Source: Hyaloraphidium curvatum (lineage: Eukaryota > Monoblepharomycota > Hyaloraphidiomycetes > Hyaloraphidiales > Hyaloraphidiaceae). Taken from it: DNA of 64,000 nt. The notes beneath the pieces were generated by a model. That model saw only the letters and a list, made by a program, of their open reading frames with translations. It did not search any database and was not told where the DNA came from. The first letter of the stretch is position 1, and each line of letters opens with the position of its first letter. Shown piece after piece: positions 43,720 to 54,710 of the stretch. Position numbers and translations under genes: made by a program. The stretch covers positions 1,090,632 to 1,154,631 of the forward strand of contig JAIVFI010000003.1 of assembly GCA_025558095.1 (NCBI GenBank). The letters are read 5' to 3'.

Positions 43720-43858
43720 ACGTCGAATGTGTTATGGCGTTCGTCAATTCTATTCGCTGCTCATTGGCTTGGCGTGGTTGGGGCAGCCGAGGTGAATCAC
43801 TTGAATCGGCGGTCGACTCCCGCCGCCACGTGGCTTTCCGCCCCAACCTCCAACCGCC

Positions 43859-44739
43859 ATGAGCGCCTACTCCCCCCTCGGCGCCCCGCGCCACACCCGC
43901 ACCCTCCCCCTCCGCCCCTTCCTCGTCCTCCCCGCGACCGCCCTGCTCGCCCTCGCCTGCGCCGCCGCCCTGTTCTCCGCCCGCCCGCGGGCTCAGCAGC
44001 CCGCTTCGCTCCCCTCCCCCGCGGAACACGGCGCCACCGTCCTCCCGTCGTACATCACCGCGCTGCACTCGCTGCGTTCGCAGCTGGCCGGGGCGATGAA
44101 CGTTTCGGAGGGGGAGCTGGTGTTCGAGGGGCATTCGGGGCAGAGCGTGGAGCAGACGGTGTACTACGCGACGGTGATGGCGAGGGAGGGGTGGATAAGG
44201 AGGATATGCGAGACGGGGTTCAATGCCGGTGGGAATCGTCGGTGCTCACGGTCAGAGCGTCCGCGTTCTGACGTCCGTGCTTTGAATCCATTCCCACAGG
44301 GCACAGCGCCGTCACCTTCCTCTCGTCGAACCCGAACGCCGAGCTGTACTCGTTCGACTACCTCGGCCACGGCTACTCCCTCGCCGCGCGCGAGGCCGTC
44401 TCGGCCCTCTTCCCCGGGCGCCTCCGAGTCATCGGCGGCGACTCGGCCGCCACCGTCCCCGCATTCGCCGCGGAGCACCCCGACCACAGGTGCGACTTCA
44501 TCAGCGTCGACGGCGGGCACTCGTACGAGCTCGCGACCGCGGACCTGCGCAACTTTGCGCGGATGGCGGCCGAGAGGAACCTCGTGGTGATCGACGACGT
44601 CGAATGCGCGGAGCACTACTGCGAGGGCCCCAAGCGCGCGTGGGAGGATGTGAAGAGGGAGGGGCTGGTGAGGGAGATGGCGTGCTACCCGCTGGACTTT
44701 GGCAAGAGGGGGTTCTGCATCGGGAGATACGAGGTGTGA
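43859..44739 (+). CDS. Membrane-anchored class I SAM-dependent methyltransferase-like protein
   Basis: Exons 43859-44228 and 44300-44739, 269 aa. An N-terminal single membrane anchor (FLVLPATALLALACAAAL) suggests a type II Golgi/ER protein. The catalytic domain carries ICETGFNAGHSAVTFL (motif I, formed across the splice), AELYSFDYLGHGYS, CDFISVDGGHSYELATADL and NLVVIDDVECAEHYCEGP. This pattern fits the Methyltransf_24/FkbM-like group that modifies glycans or small molecules. The substrate is unknown. Confidence 0.75.
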
Positions 44740-44952
44740 TCGCGGATCGGCGGGGGCGGGTGGCAACTTGGAGGCGAAAACTGGGCTCTGGCGGATCTTG
44801 GACATTGCTGATGGATCTTGATTCACGATAGATTTGTCTCTCTGCCTTGGCGTCTGGCGATCGGGAGTGTTCAGCAGGAGCAACGGGCGGCACCCGCAGG
44901 GTCTCCCATCGCCACCTTTGAGGGTTCAGATAGAGCCATCCCCGCCGCCGCG

Positions 44953-46320
44953 ATGGCCGACAAGGCGCCCGCCCCGGCTTCCGACGCGCGGCTGTCAGCG
45001 CTCGAGGCGCGCGTCGACGCGCTGCACGCCGAGGGCGACCGCCGCCGCCGCTGGGGAACGCGCATCGCGGCCGTCGGCATTCTCGCGTGGATAATCGCGG
45101 CGGCAATCGCTGGTACTGTTTTCACCCATTGCAATAACTGCGATTCGGTGCTGATTGTGCCGGCAGACTTCGGCGCGCCGTCGGGCTCCGATGTGGCGGC
45201 GGCCGGCAGCAGCGAGGCGGCCGTCGTGTGGTTCCTCCCGGCCATCCTGGCCAAGGGCGGCAAAGGCGGCAAGAAGAAGCCCAAGGAGCCCAAGCAGCCC
45301 CCGCCCGGCGACGGTGGCGGCGGCAAGACGTGCAAGAAGGCGCCCGTCGAGGGCTCCGAGAACGGCGAACCCGACTTCCTGGTGCGTCGTCCTTGCAGCG
45401 CGTGATCGTGCGCATCCGACTCATTTGTGTGCCGTTAGAACACCGTTTCCGGCCTCAAGTACCCCGGCGAGCCCGGCAAGGGCTACCCCGGCTACCCCGG
45501 TGCACCCGGCGGCGGCTACCCGGGCGCTCCGGGCGGCGGCCAGCCCGGCAACCCGGGAGGCGGCTACCCTGGCTACCCTGGCAACCCCGGCGGCGGCTAT
45601 CCCGGTCAGCCCGGCCAGCCCGGTCAGCCCGGCCAGCCTGGCAACCCCTACCCAGGCCAACCTGGTCAGCCCGGGCAACCCGGGCAACCCGGGCAACCCG
45701 GCAACCCGTACCCCGGCCAACCCGGTCAACCCGGCCAGCCCGGCGGCGGGTACCCCGGCCCCCCCACCGACCCCTCGCCCCCTTACACCGTGATCGCCAA
45801 CGGCACCGGCCACGAGATCCGCCTCTACAGGAACCTCACCCTCGCCACAGTCTCGCTCCCCGGCGGCTCGGTCGTCTATCCGCCCGGCGACGCGGTGGGC
45901 AAGCTTACGGCTTACTGGTACGGCGCCAACAACGACACCGAGACGGGCGAGTGCTGGCTGCTCCCCGCCACCTCGCCCTTGTTCTCGTCCAAGAAGAAGG
46001 CCGGCGACGACGCGACGCAGGTCCGCCGCCCGCTCCCGCAGGGCCTGCCCCGCGTCCCCGTGCCCACCGACGCCGAGATATCCGTCGGGACGGTGGCCAA
46101 GTGGAAGGCCGCCGTGGCGCCCATCCCGGGGTACTGGGTGACCCCCGACGCGTTCGAGGAGGCCGAGGCCGAGCTGAGGGGCAGGATCGGGAAGGGGTTC
46201 GAGGCGGTGGGCAGCGCGTGGCTGGCGAGGTACGGGTACGGGACGAGGAGCGAGGTGTTCCTGCCCGTGAAGAAGGTCAAGAAGGGCAGGGGAGGCAAGG
46301 GGGAGGAGGACGACGAGTAA
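44953..46320 (+). CDS. Membrane-anchored protein with collagen-like repeats
   Basis: Exons 44953-45381 and 45439-46320, 436 aa. A short helical N-terminus ending RRRRWGTR precedes one membrane helix ([20 protein letters not shown]). A basic Gly/Lys/Pro segment follows, then about 100 residues of Gly-X-Pro/Gln-type triplets (units such as GYPGYPG, GQPGQPG and GNPYPG) interrupted by GGG. The C-terminal domain ([20 protein letters not shown], then [11 protein letters not shown]) has no recognised fold and ends KGEEDDE. The triplet tract may form a triple helix or a flexible stalk. Surface display is inferred. Confidence 0.75.
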
Positions 46321-46371
46321 CGGGGGCCCGGGGCCAAGATTTGGATGGGGAATAGACGGACCCTACACCGT

Positions 46372-47344
46372 TCATGCCGCGTCCGCCCAGTTCCGCACGT
46401 CGCGGATGCCGTCGACGCCGATGCCGCAGCAGCCGCCAATGGCCCGCGCACCCTTGCGCTTCCACTCCTCCAGCAGCGTCCGGCTGAAGCCCTCGACGCC
46501 GGCGCCGTGCCATTCGTAGGTCGTGCCGTCCCACACCCGTCCCCTGGGCGAAGCGGGTGCATGAGCGGGATGCGCCGGGAGCGGCAACGGCGGCGTCGAC
46601 CCACCAGTTGGCGTAGACGACCAGCGGCAGGTCCGTCGCCGACCTCGCCTCGTCCAGCAGCGACGACACGTGCTGCGGCGGCGTGCAGTTGATCCCCACC
46701 GCCACCAGGCACTTCGGCTTGCGCGCCGTGACCGCCCTAATGGCGTCGGCGAGCGGCGTCCCGTCCGAGATGTGCTTCCCGTCCTTGCAGGCAAAGGTGA
46801 CCCATGCCGGCACCTCCACGCCTTCGAGGATCTCGCCGAGGACGGCGGCCTCGCGCCCGTTGGGTATCGTCTCTATCGCGAGCAGGTCCGGCTTCGCCTC
46901 GCAGAGCGTGGCGATCCGCGCCGCCTGCTCCTTGCGTATCTCGCCGTCCGCGGTCGACTTGTAGTCCCCGGTGTACTCGGACCCGTCGGCCAGCACCACG
47001 GCGTACGGCCCGACCGAGGCGGCGACAAAGGTCTCCCTGTCCTTCGGCTGGGCCTCCCTCGCCAGCTCCACGCTCAGCTTCAGCAGCCTGGCCGTCTCCT
47101 CCCGCGAGAACCCCTTGCTGGCGAACCCGGCATAGCTCGCGTGGTACGACGCGGTGATCGCCACGTCGGCGCCGGCGGCGAAGAACTCCGCGTGCGCGCG
47201 GACGACGGCCGGCGGGTCGTCGCGCAGGAGCCGCGCGGACCACAGCGCGTCGCGGAGGTCGTGGCCGTGCGACTCGAGGAGCGTGGCAAAGCCGCCGTCC
47301 AGGACAACTTCGCGCGAGGCGAGGAAGGCCGGGAAGTCCGGCAT
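46372..47344 (-). CDS. Homocysteine S-methyltransferase
   Basis: Exons 47344-46605 and 46543-46372, 303 aa. It starts LDGGFATLLESHGHDL, followed by TASYHASYAGF and AIETIPNGREA. The zinc ligands lie in AVGINCTPPQH and IGGCCGIGVDGIR (three cysteines). Length and motif order match the MHT1/SAM4/MmuM group, which moves a methyl group from S-methylmethionine or S-adenosylmethionine to homocysteine. Divergent from the downstream transporter across about 170 bp. Confidence 0.92.
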
Positions 47345-47516
47345 GGCGGGGAGCGCTTTGTTGATGGTGCCAGAAGAGGGCGGCGATCGACGCTGATCGG
47401 CGATGCCGGGGAGGTTCGCGAGCGGATTCCGCGCTTCCACTATAGAGACGGGCGCGGCGAGGGAACTCCTCTAGCATTCGAACAGCAGAGGGGACGCGAA
47501 GGAGCGAGCCTGGGGA

Positions 47517-49028
47517 ATGCGGCCCTTCACCGTCCTCCTGAACGATGCCTTGGCCGCCCTTCGAATCGATGCCTACGCGCTCTCGTGCGCCTTCATCTTC
47601 CTCGTCGGCCAGCTGTTCGTGCTCGTCCCCGTGCTCGGCTCCTGGACCGCCATTCCGACGGGAGCGGACTGGGTCGTCATAACATGTGTCATGATCGCTG
47701 ACCGCGGAGTGTTCGGTTCCGTGGTCAAGTTTGGGCTGCTCCGGATCATGGGGACTCTGCTTGGGGTGGGGATCTCGGTGGCTCTGATCCTGGGCCTGTG
47801 GCACACGCCACCAGTCGGCTGCATCGGCTGCGAATGGAAGCCCTACGTCTACGCGGTCGTCTTTGCGTTCCTTTCCTACGGCTGCGTGTTCCTCAAGACG
47901 CGCCACGTCGACTACGACTACTGTTTCCTCTACGTGCTCCTGACGGTCTGCATCGTCGGCAACACGGCCTACCTCGAACTGGTCCACGACAGCGGGGAGC
48001 AGGTGAACCTGGTCATGTTCTACGCCGTCGGCCGGAGCATCGGCATCCTCATAGGCGTCGGTATCTGCGTCGTGTTTGGTCTTCTTCTCTCCCCCAAGGC
48101 GCGGCACAAGTTTTCGTCGGGGATGGCTGCGGTGCTCGAGAGCCTGGCGGGGACGGCCGAGCTGACGATCGGCGGCACGGTGCTCGAGGACTTCGCCGCT
48201 CGCAACCCTCCCCCCCGCCGCGCCGCGCTCTCCGCCCGCGGGAGGCCGCTGCTCGACAAGGCGCGCAACACCCTCGAGTCCTTGCGCACCCTCGTCGAGG
48301 GTTCCTTCGCGTTCGAGCTGACCCCCGCGCGGCCGCACAGGGTCGACAAGCGGCCGGCGCTCGAGGTGCTCAGGGGGGCGAGGCTGGCATACGGCTGCCT
48401 CGCGGGTATGTACTTTGGGAAGCTGTCGGCGCTGGCGTTTCTGGACCTCGAGGGGGCGGCATCGATACCAGTCGGGGCCGCCGAGGCCGCGGGTAAGGTG
48501 GGATCGGAGGACGCGGCAGCACCGCCCGCGGATCCGGATTCCAAGGAACAGTCGGACGCGGACGGCGACGCAACCCCCATGGATGCCCTCCCACCCGGCC
48601 CAACGGACCCGGACAAGGCGACCGCCCCCCCTCCTGACAATCCGCCCTCCGCTCCCTCCGCCGACGACGGCCACCTCCTCGCCCTCGGCATCCCCGCCTC
48701 CCTCTCCTCGCTCCCCACGCAGCGCGCCGCGATCGAACGCGCGATGCTCGCCTCCTGCTCCGAGCTGCGCCGCCTCTCGGGCAAGTTCGCCCTCCAAGCA
48801 CGCGGGGAACCGGCAGAGTCCGCGGCCCCGGATCCGGATCCCCTCGCGGGCGCGCTGGCCTCCCTGGCGGCCGGGATGGCGGGGATCAGGAGCGGGATGC
48901 GGGGTGCCGGGGACGGCGAGGCGCTGGGGATGTTCGCGGTGTGGGCCGAGATGGAGAGGACGAGGACGGTGGTGCTCGCGGTCGCCGAGCTGAGGGACAG
49001 GTGCGACCGGGTGCTGGCCGGGGCGTAG
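47517..49028 (+). CDS. FUSC/ALMT-like membrane transporter
   Basis: Single exon, 503 aa. Six predicted membrane helices lie in residues ~20-195, with the family hallmark LLRIMGTLLGVGISVAL (RxxGTxxG). A long cytoplasmic part follows, with a Pro/Asp-rich linker (about residues 330-375) and helical segments. This architecture matches FUSC/aluminium-activated malate transporter-like proteins, which export organic anions; the Brl1-like fungal FUSC proteins are related. The substrate cannot be read from sequence. Confidence 0.8.
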   Translation: MRPFTVLLNDALAALRIDAYALSCAFIFLVGQLFVLVPVLGSWTAIPTGADWVVITCVMIADRGVFGSVVKFGLLRIMGTLLGVGISVALILGLWHTPPVGCIGCEWKPYVYAVVFAFLSYGCVFLKTRHVDYDYCFLYVLLTVCIVGNTAYLELVHDSGEQVNLVMFYAVGRSIGILIGVGICVVFGLLLSPKARHKFSSGMAAVLESLAGTAELTIGGTVLEDFAARNPPPRRAALSARGRPLLDKARNTLESLRTLVEGSFAFELTPARPHRVDKRPALEVLRGARLAYGCLAGMYFGKLSALAFLDLEGAASIPVGAAEAAGKVGSEDAAAPPADPDSKEQSDADGDATPMDALPPGPTDPDKATAPPPDNPPSAPSADDGHLLALGIPASLSSLPTQRAAIERAMLASCSELRRLSGKFALQARGEPAESAAPDPDPLAGALASLAAGMAGIRSGMRGAGDGEALGMFAVWAEMERTRTVVLAVAELRDRCDRVLAGA

Positions 49029-49225
49029 TGCCGGGGCGGGTTGTCCAGGACGTGGGATGGCGACGGTTGGCGGAGACCGGGATGATCAACGCAGGCATGA
49101 ACCTCTCTCGTTTGAAGAATTGAAGTATATGGTACAGCTTGATCGGCGGAAGGATGGCGAGCGGGAGAGCACGGTGACAGTGTAGCGCCTCGACGCTGGA
49201 AAAACAACCGGCGAACCGCCCGGCG

Positions 49226-50913
49226 ATGCACGTCCGCCGGCGACTATTCTGCCTCTTTCGCGATGCCCCGGTATTTCCGGGCCACGTGGCTCGTGCGCCC
49301 GGGCCCGGATTTCCTGCCTGGGCGCCGTCTGCACGCGCCGTCGGGTCACGGACGGCAGAACGTGTCGCCCGGTGCCTACTGCCGGCTCTGCCCCGGAATG
49401 CCCCCTCTCGGGCCCCCTCGCCTACGCGATGCTTTTCTTCCGGTGTTCCTCGAGTGGAAGATCCCCTAGGACGGCTCCGGAAGGTTCTGCAGAGCGCAGG
49501 GAGCGGCCGGATCCCGCCCCGTCGCGCCGCCGACAGGGTCTGGGAGGCCTATTCCGCGCTCGGATCCGCCCGGGGACTGGACAGCTACACGATTGGAGGC
49601 GTGGCACGTCATTTGGCGGCCCATGCCGTGGAGCTTCAGGCCGGGTTGCGGGGCAACGCGGGGTCAGGACACCGGGACCGCGCCTGGGCCTCGCTGGACC
49701 AGGCTTCGGAGCGGATGGCCCGGCTCTTCGTGGATGCCACCGAAGCTGGCATTGCCATTACGCCGTCCGCCGTGACGAGATTCGTCCAGCTGAAGGATCG
49801 CCACCTGGGGTGAGTAGAGAGAGGCGGGGCACCTTGGAGCCAGGAGCTCTGACGTTCTGTGTCGGCAGGCCGTACGCGGAATGCCGGAGGGTGGTCGACG
49901 TTCTGCATTTGAGGTTCCGCGTCACGCCGAACCAGCGCACGTTGAGCGCGTTGCTGCGCAACGTTGCGCACCGCGGCAATTACACCGCGTTCCTCCGGCT
50001 CCTCTATGAGGAGCTGACCGGGAATCCCGATCTAGTTGTGCACTCGTACATCCTCAACCTCTATCTGGCTGCCGTCGCTAAAGCTTCGCCCCTGACGTCG
50101 GAGGATCTGGCGGAGTATCCGCGCCGACAGGGCAGCGTGGCCGACCTCGCGATCCCGCTGTGGGCTCTGACGAAGGACCAACCCGTGGTCCGGACTGCGA
50201 GCCTGTATTCTCGCGATCTGGATGCTTCAGAACTGTCTCCAGACCCGGCTTCGGCTCTTCGGGAAGCAATCGTGAGCGGCCCGGCGCCCAACATCCTCGA
50301 CCTCTGCCGCCCCGCTATGCCTTCTGGATCCACGACACCGGTGCGGAAGATCGTGCAGCTTCTGTCGCTCGCTGCCGCTGGCTTTCGGCAGGGTCGGGAG
50401 GACGTTTTGGACGGCCGTAGTGTCACCGAGGCTGTCGTAGCCTTCTGCGCTTGGAAGCACCCCAGGTGCGCCCTGGCCACCTCGGAACTCTTTGCTACCG
50501 CGCCGTTTTCGATCCCGCCCCTTCCCGCGACATTCAACGTCTTGCTTGCTGATGCCTGCGATCGTAGGGACGCCGTTTCGGGCGAGGCGATCCTCGAGCG
50601 CATGCGGCAACGGGGCGTTAAGCCTCATCTGGAGATGTTCAATACCATTATCCTCTTCTACGGGACCACGGAATCCCTGCCGACAGCCCTCCGCGAGCTA
50701 CCTTTCGTGGGCATGCGCCCGCCCGTCCCCGAACCGGGTCTCACGCTGGTCATTTTCGACCTCGCCACGCGGCTTCGCGGGGAGCAGCTGCGGATCATCT
50801 CGGACAAGGGCAGGGGCTACCTCATCAGGAGCGGGTACCGCGTTCCTGACTGCGCCAACGCCCGGGAGATGCTGGCGATGCTCCTGCGGTCTGCAGCACG
50901 CACGCGGGGTTAG
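49226..50913 (+). CDS. PPR family copy 6 with large in-frame internal deletion
   Basis: Exons 49226-49809 and 49869-50913 give 542 aa. Exon 1 is complete, with MHVRRRLFCLFRDAPV at the start and PTRCFSS. Exon 2 reads through the first PPR region, but at MFNTIILFYG it jumps directly to TESLPTALRELPFV. About 180-190 residues, including most PPR repeats, are thus missing without a frameshift. The intron is GTGAGT...GGCAG. The gene may still be translated as a shortened protein with reduced RNA-binding surface. The closest copy in the window is copy 7, sharing RSVTEAVVAFCAWK and the same C-terminus. Confidence 0.8.
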
Positions 50914-51045
50914 TTCGCGCCGCGGGGTGACGCGAGCGACCCTGAACGAATCGTCTCTCGATCCTCGGCCGTCGGAAAATGACCCTGCTTTTGAATTGCA
51001 ATGTAGCCACCCGAATACATCGAGGAATAAACACGTCAATCCGCT
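50914..51045 (+). repeat. Conserved 3' flank of the PPR family (copy 6)
   Basis: Matches the flanks of copies 1 and 7, including GTAGCCACCCGAATACATCG at 51003. Confidence 0.75.
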
Positions 51046-51057
51046 CGCTGCCCTCCT

Positions 51058-51507
51058 CTACGCCTTGGCCGCCTCCTGCCCGACGAAGGCGGGCGCTGCG
51101 GGCGCCGGCGCCGTAGCTGCCCCCGCGAACCACTCGTCAGAAGTCGGCAACGACCCAAAGCGCGTACGCAGACCCACCGAGCCCTCCCTGCTCCCTCGCA
51201 ATCTCCTGCGAGATCCTGAGACCCTCCTGCGCCGCCTTGCGCTGCTGCTCCAGCGGCATGTCCGGTCCGAGCGCCTGGCCTGCGGGGCGGCAGCGCGTCG
51301 GCACGGGTGTTTGCAGCGCGGCAATAACGTCGACGCACCCTCCTGGAACGAATTGTACCCCCTCGGCCCGGTCTTGTCTGCCGTCCGCGGGCGGCGAAGA
51401 AGAGGTCAGCCCCGCGTCCTGCCCGCGCATCGATCCGGAAAGAGCGCTCCCGCGAACGCACCGACTTCCGTGGTGTCGCCGCAGATGCGGCACATGGTCT
51501 GGCCCAT
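51058..51507 (-). CDS. Small CxxC protein A of a tandem pair
   Basis: Four exons: 51507-51462, 51377-51339, 51279-51178 and 51116-51058, 246 nt (81 aa). The N-terminus MGQTMCRICGDTTE is joined to KTGPRGYNSFQEG. A charged helix (LEQQRKAAQEGLRISQEIAR) and an Ala/Pro-rich tail follow. Exons 1-3 have the same lengths and phases as in the paralogue at 51977-52398, which validates both models. The MCxICG pair of cysteines could bind metal, and Met-Gly at the start leaves N-myristoylation possible but unproven. No family is recognised. Confidence 0.75.
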
Positions 51508-51976
51508 CGCTGCGGAGGCTCACTTGCTTGCGGGGGATCGGCGAAGGGATTGCGCTTCTGCGGCCGAGGCTTGGGCTGATCCCTGAAGGATTCCGAGAAC
51601 AATACCGTTCCGAGCGACCACGAGAGGATCCCATGCTTCCTACAGGCAATGGCCCGGGGTCCCGTGAGCGCTGCCCCCCGTGAGATCAGAGACTGATCCG
51701 GCCCGTGATCCTTCCTGCTCTGTTTCTCCGCACCTTTCCCGGCTTCCGAAACGGCCGCTAGCTGCTCTTCGTCGTGCGATCCAATTGAAGCTGCCGGCTG
51801 TGTTGTTAGCCTTCCAGCTCCCCTTCCCCGGCAGACAGATCAGGTGGCCGGAGACGACCGCTCCTGATCGGCCGCAACGCTGGACGCAAACAAAGACACC
51901 GAAATCCACAGCAAAGGCGGCCGAATATATCGAGGATTGAACATGCCGAAGTCCTGCTGCATGGCCCTAGTCCTCC
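51508..51976. other. Spacer between the tandem small-protein genes
   Basis: Promoter-side flank of gene A and 3' flank of gene B. No separate gene is seen. ATATATCGAGGATTGAACATG-like sequence near 51925 resembles the end of the PPR 3' flank (CATCGAGGAATAAACA). Confidence 0.35.
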
Positions 51977-52398
51977 CTACTTTGCCGCGGCGGGCGGCGC
52001 CGGCGCCGGGTGCCCCGCTGTCCGCGCCCGGTCAGCCGCGCTCTCGGCACCCCATCGAAAGCGGAGCACCCACCCAGCGACCCCTGCGTGTTTGCGATCT
52101 CCTGCTCGATCCGCAGCGCGTCCTGCGCCGCCTTGCGCTGCTGCTCGACGGACTGGTCGGGGCCGGTGGGCTGGCCTGCGGACGTAAGTGTGGGCGCCGT
52201 CAGCCGAAAGGGCGGCGCTGAAGCGGCCGTGACGCACCCTCCGCGAACGAGTTGTAGCCCCTCGGGCCGGTGTGGTCTGCAGATTGCGCCGGGGGCCGAG
52301 GGGCGGTCAGCGACCCCGCTCTGCGGCGCGGCGCCGGCCTGCGGAACCCCACTCGTCTCCGTGGTATCCCCGCAGATGGCGCACATCGTGTTGCCCAT
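51977..52398 (-). CDS. Small CxxC protein B of a tandem pair
   Basis: Four exons: 52398-52353, 52276-52238, 52175-52074 and 52017-51977, 228 nt (75 aa). The first three exons are 46, 39 and 102 nt, identical to gene A. The product starts MGNTMCAICGDTTE, joins to HTGPRGYNSFAEG, then has VEQQRKAAQDALRIEQEIAN and a short Pro/Ala tail. It is a tandem duplicate of gene A with conserved cysteines and TGPRGYNSF core. Function unknown. Confidence 0.75.
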
Positions 52399-52823
52399 GG
52401 CGGTGTGGCGGTCGGTTCTGTTTGCGGTCGGGGGACGGATGGCGACAGTGGGTCCTAGGGCAAGGGATTGTTTGGCCGACCGCGCCAAGACTGGCGCCCC
52501 CTACGGATCGAGGAACCGCGCGTCTTCGGTGGAGTATGTCACTTTGTTTTGCGACTGGTGGAGAAGGGGGGCTACGATCATCGCCTCCCACCGGGGATCG
52601 CCCCCCACCGGAGATCGCCCTCAAAGGGGCCAGCCCCGCGAATCGACGTATACCTTGATTCGACCAGCGGGTTGAAGAATCCTTCAGCATTCTCTGCCAT
52701 AGATGACCGCTCTAGAACGGAACCCGTAGCGGGGAAGTGCCTGGGGAACTGGGCGAGGTGGCGCATTCCCGCCCGCCCCAGGGCCCGCCACCCCGAACCC
52801 CCGTCCCCGCTCATCCCCACGAG
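52399..52823. other. Intergenic region, divergent promoters
   Basis: Lies between gene B (minus) and the plus-strand coiled protein. Nothing else is recognised. Confidence 0.4.
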
Positions 52824-53240
52824 ATGGACGCCGCCCGCCCCCCCGCCGCCGGCCCCCCGCCCGCATCGTCCGTCGACGCCGCCGAGGCCGACCTCGCGCG
52901 GGTCAAGGCGTCGCTGGGCGGACCGGGGGATCTCAAGGCCGACTGGGACCTCGAGAGGGAGATCAGGCAGGCCGAGAAGCAGGCGGCCGCCGCGGGGGTG
53001 CGTTGCGCGCGTGGCGGGGAAGCGATGGGATGGCTGACGTTGGGGCAGGCCGAGGTCAAGCAGTACGGCGTGGAGCTCGAGGCGGCCAAGCGGACGGGCC
53101 AGATTCCGGGGCTCAAGCACGGCCCGACCAACCCGCAGGAGCTCGACGCCGAGAGGAGGGAAGCCAACGCGGAGAGGACCGCGGTGCTCGAGGCGGCGTT
53201 CATGCCCGGCGGCGGGGTGAGCCCCGAGCCGGACCCGTAG
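52824..53240 (+). CDS. Small helical hypothetical protein
   Basis: Exons 52824-52997 and 53049-53240 (intron GTGCGT...GCAG, 51 nt), 121 aa. A Pro/Ala-rich start is followed by charged helices (DWDLEREIRQAEKQAAA, YGVELEAAKRTGQIPGLKHG, ERREANAERTAVLEAAF). The intron is a multiple of three with no stop, so retention would add 17 residues. No family is recognised. Confidence 0.55.
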   Translation: MDAARPPAAGPPPASSVDAAEADLARVKASLGGPGDLKADWDLEREIRQAEKQAAAAGVRCARGGEAMGWLTLGQAEVKQYGVELEAAKRTGQIPGLKHGPTNPQELDAERREANAERTAVLEAAFMPGGGVSPEPDP

Positions 53241-53428
53241 GGCGGACCTGGGGCTGGGCACCGAGGACACCAAGCTAGACAGCAATGATTTCGTCACACG
53301 CGGGGAATGATCAGCTATATCTACGGCTCCACTGCTTGGGCTCCGCGTCCCTGCGTGGTCCCGTGGCTGTTCCGAGCCCCACAGCCGGCGCCCGCGTGCC
53401 TTGATCCCCGCTCCCCGCCACACACACC

Positions 53429-54710
53429 TCACAACCTGAAGGCCCGGATCTCGCTGCTGGGCGCCGCCGGCAGCTCCCACCCCATCCCGTCGTCCCCCAG
53501 CACCCACGTCTCCCTCCCCAGCCCAAACCACCCCGCCCGCCTCGGCCTCTCCGCGTGCACCTCCCTGACAAACACCCGCTCCAGGAACGCGTTCGGCGGC
53601 GCAGGGATGAGGTGCGTGAACACAAGCAGTCGCGCGCCGCACGCGTTGGCCACCCTGGCGGCCTCGAGCGGGGTGGTGTGGTAGGAAACGATGTCGTTGA
53701 GGATGCGGGCGCCGTTGCGCTGCGCGGGCGCCAGCGCGCCGGGGTCGGCGGCGGCGATGCCCTCGAGCGCGCCGCGGGCGGCGGCGAGGATGTGGTTCGC
53801 CTGCGCCTCGTGCACCAGCACGTCGCAGTTTTCTGCGGCGCGGGCGAGCGACGGCGAGTCGGCGGAGCAGTCCCCCGAGATGACGATGGTGCGGCCGAGG
53901 TAGCGGAAGCGGTAGCCCACGGCGGGGTCGGCGGGGTGGTGCGAGACCGGGAAGGCGGTGATCTCGAGCCCCGTCTCGGCGTCCTTGAGCACGGTGACCT
54001 CGGCGTCGCCGTCGAGCGCAAACGGCCTCGCGACCATGGTCCCCCTTTCCGGATCCGCCACCGCGGCGCCGTGGTGCGCCGTCCTGTAGCCCCTGTCCAG
54101 CGCGTACGCCTCGTTGTACCCCGCGACGACCCGGTCGACCCCCGGCGGGCCGTGGACGTCCAGCGTGCCCGGCCGCCCGCCGACCCACGTCATCAGGTTC
54201 ACCTCGCCCAGGTCGGCGATGTGGTCCGAGTGGTAGTGCGTGAAGAGGACTCCGGCGACGTGGGCAAAGGGCGCGCGGAGCAGGGACAGCGAGTTGGAGA
54301 CCATGGGGCCGGTGTCGACGAGCCACAGCTTGCCCCCCGCTGGCGAGCACATACCCGGGGAGGGCGATCGATCAGGGGACGGATGATCGGCGCGGGCGTT
54401 TTGGCAACCCACCGACGACGCCGGTGCAGCTCTTTGCCCTGCGCGGATGCACCAGCGGGCTCGCCGTGCCCACGAGCACCACCGCAAACTGCCTCTTCCG
54501 CGCCTCCGCGTCGTCGATCCCCTCGCCTTCCGCCAGCCCGAACCACCGCCGGGCCCCCGCCGCCACGCGCAGCGCCCCCGCGCGCGCAAACGCCCGCAGC
54601 AGCGCGTCCTGCACGCGCCACAGCGACGCGGCGCCGCGGAGGGCGAGCACCGCAGACAGCGCGAAGAGCACGGCGCGGGCGGGGCGGGGGAGCCGCGCGA
54701 GGGCGTCCAT
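53429..54710 (-). CDS. Metallo-beta-lactamase-fold hydrolase, RNase Z-like
   Basis: Exons 54710-54413 and 54339-53429, 402 aa. An N-terminal hydrophobic segment (AVLFALSAVLALRGAA) may anchor the protein. The MBL motif THYHSDHIADLGE supplies HxHxDH. Further metal ligands are in PVSHHP, VISGDCSADS and YHTTPLEAARVANACGA. GYRFRYLGRTIVISGDCS and the HEAQ block resemble RNase Z/ElaC-like enzymes. The membrane anchor and lack of a clear exosite argue for another MBL hydrolase, so the substrate is open. Confidence 0.85.
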
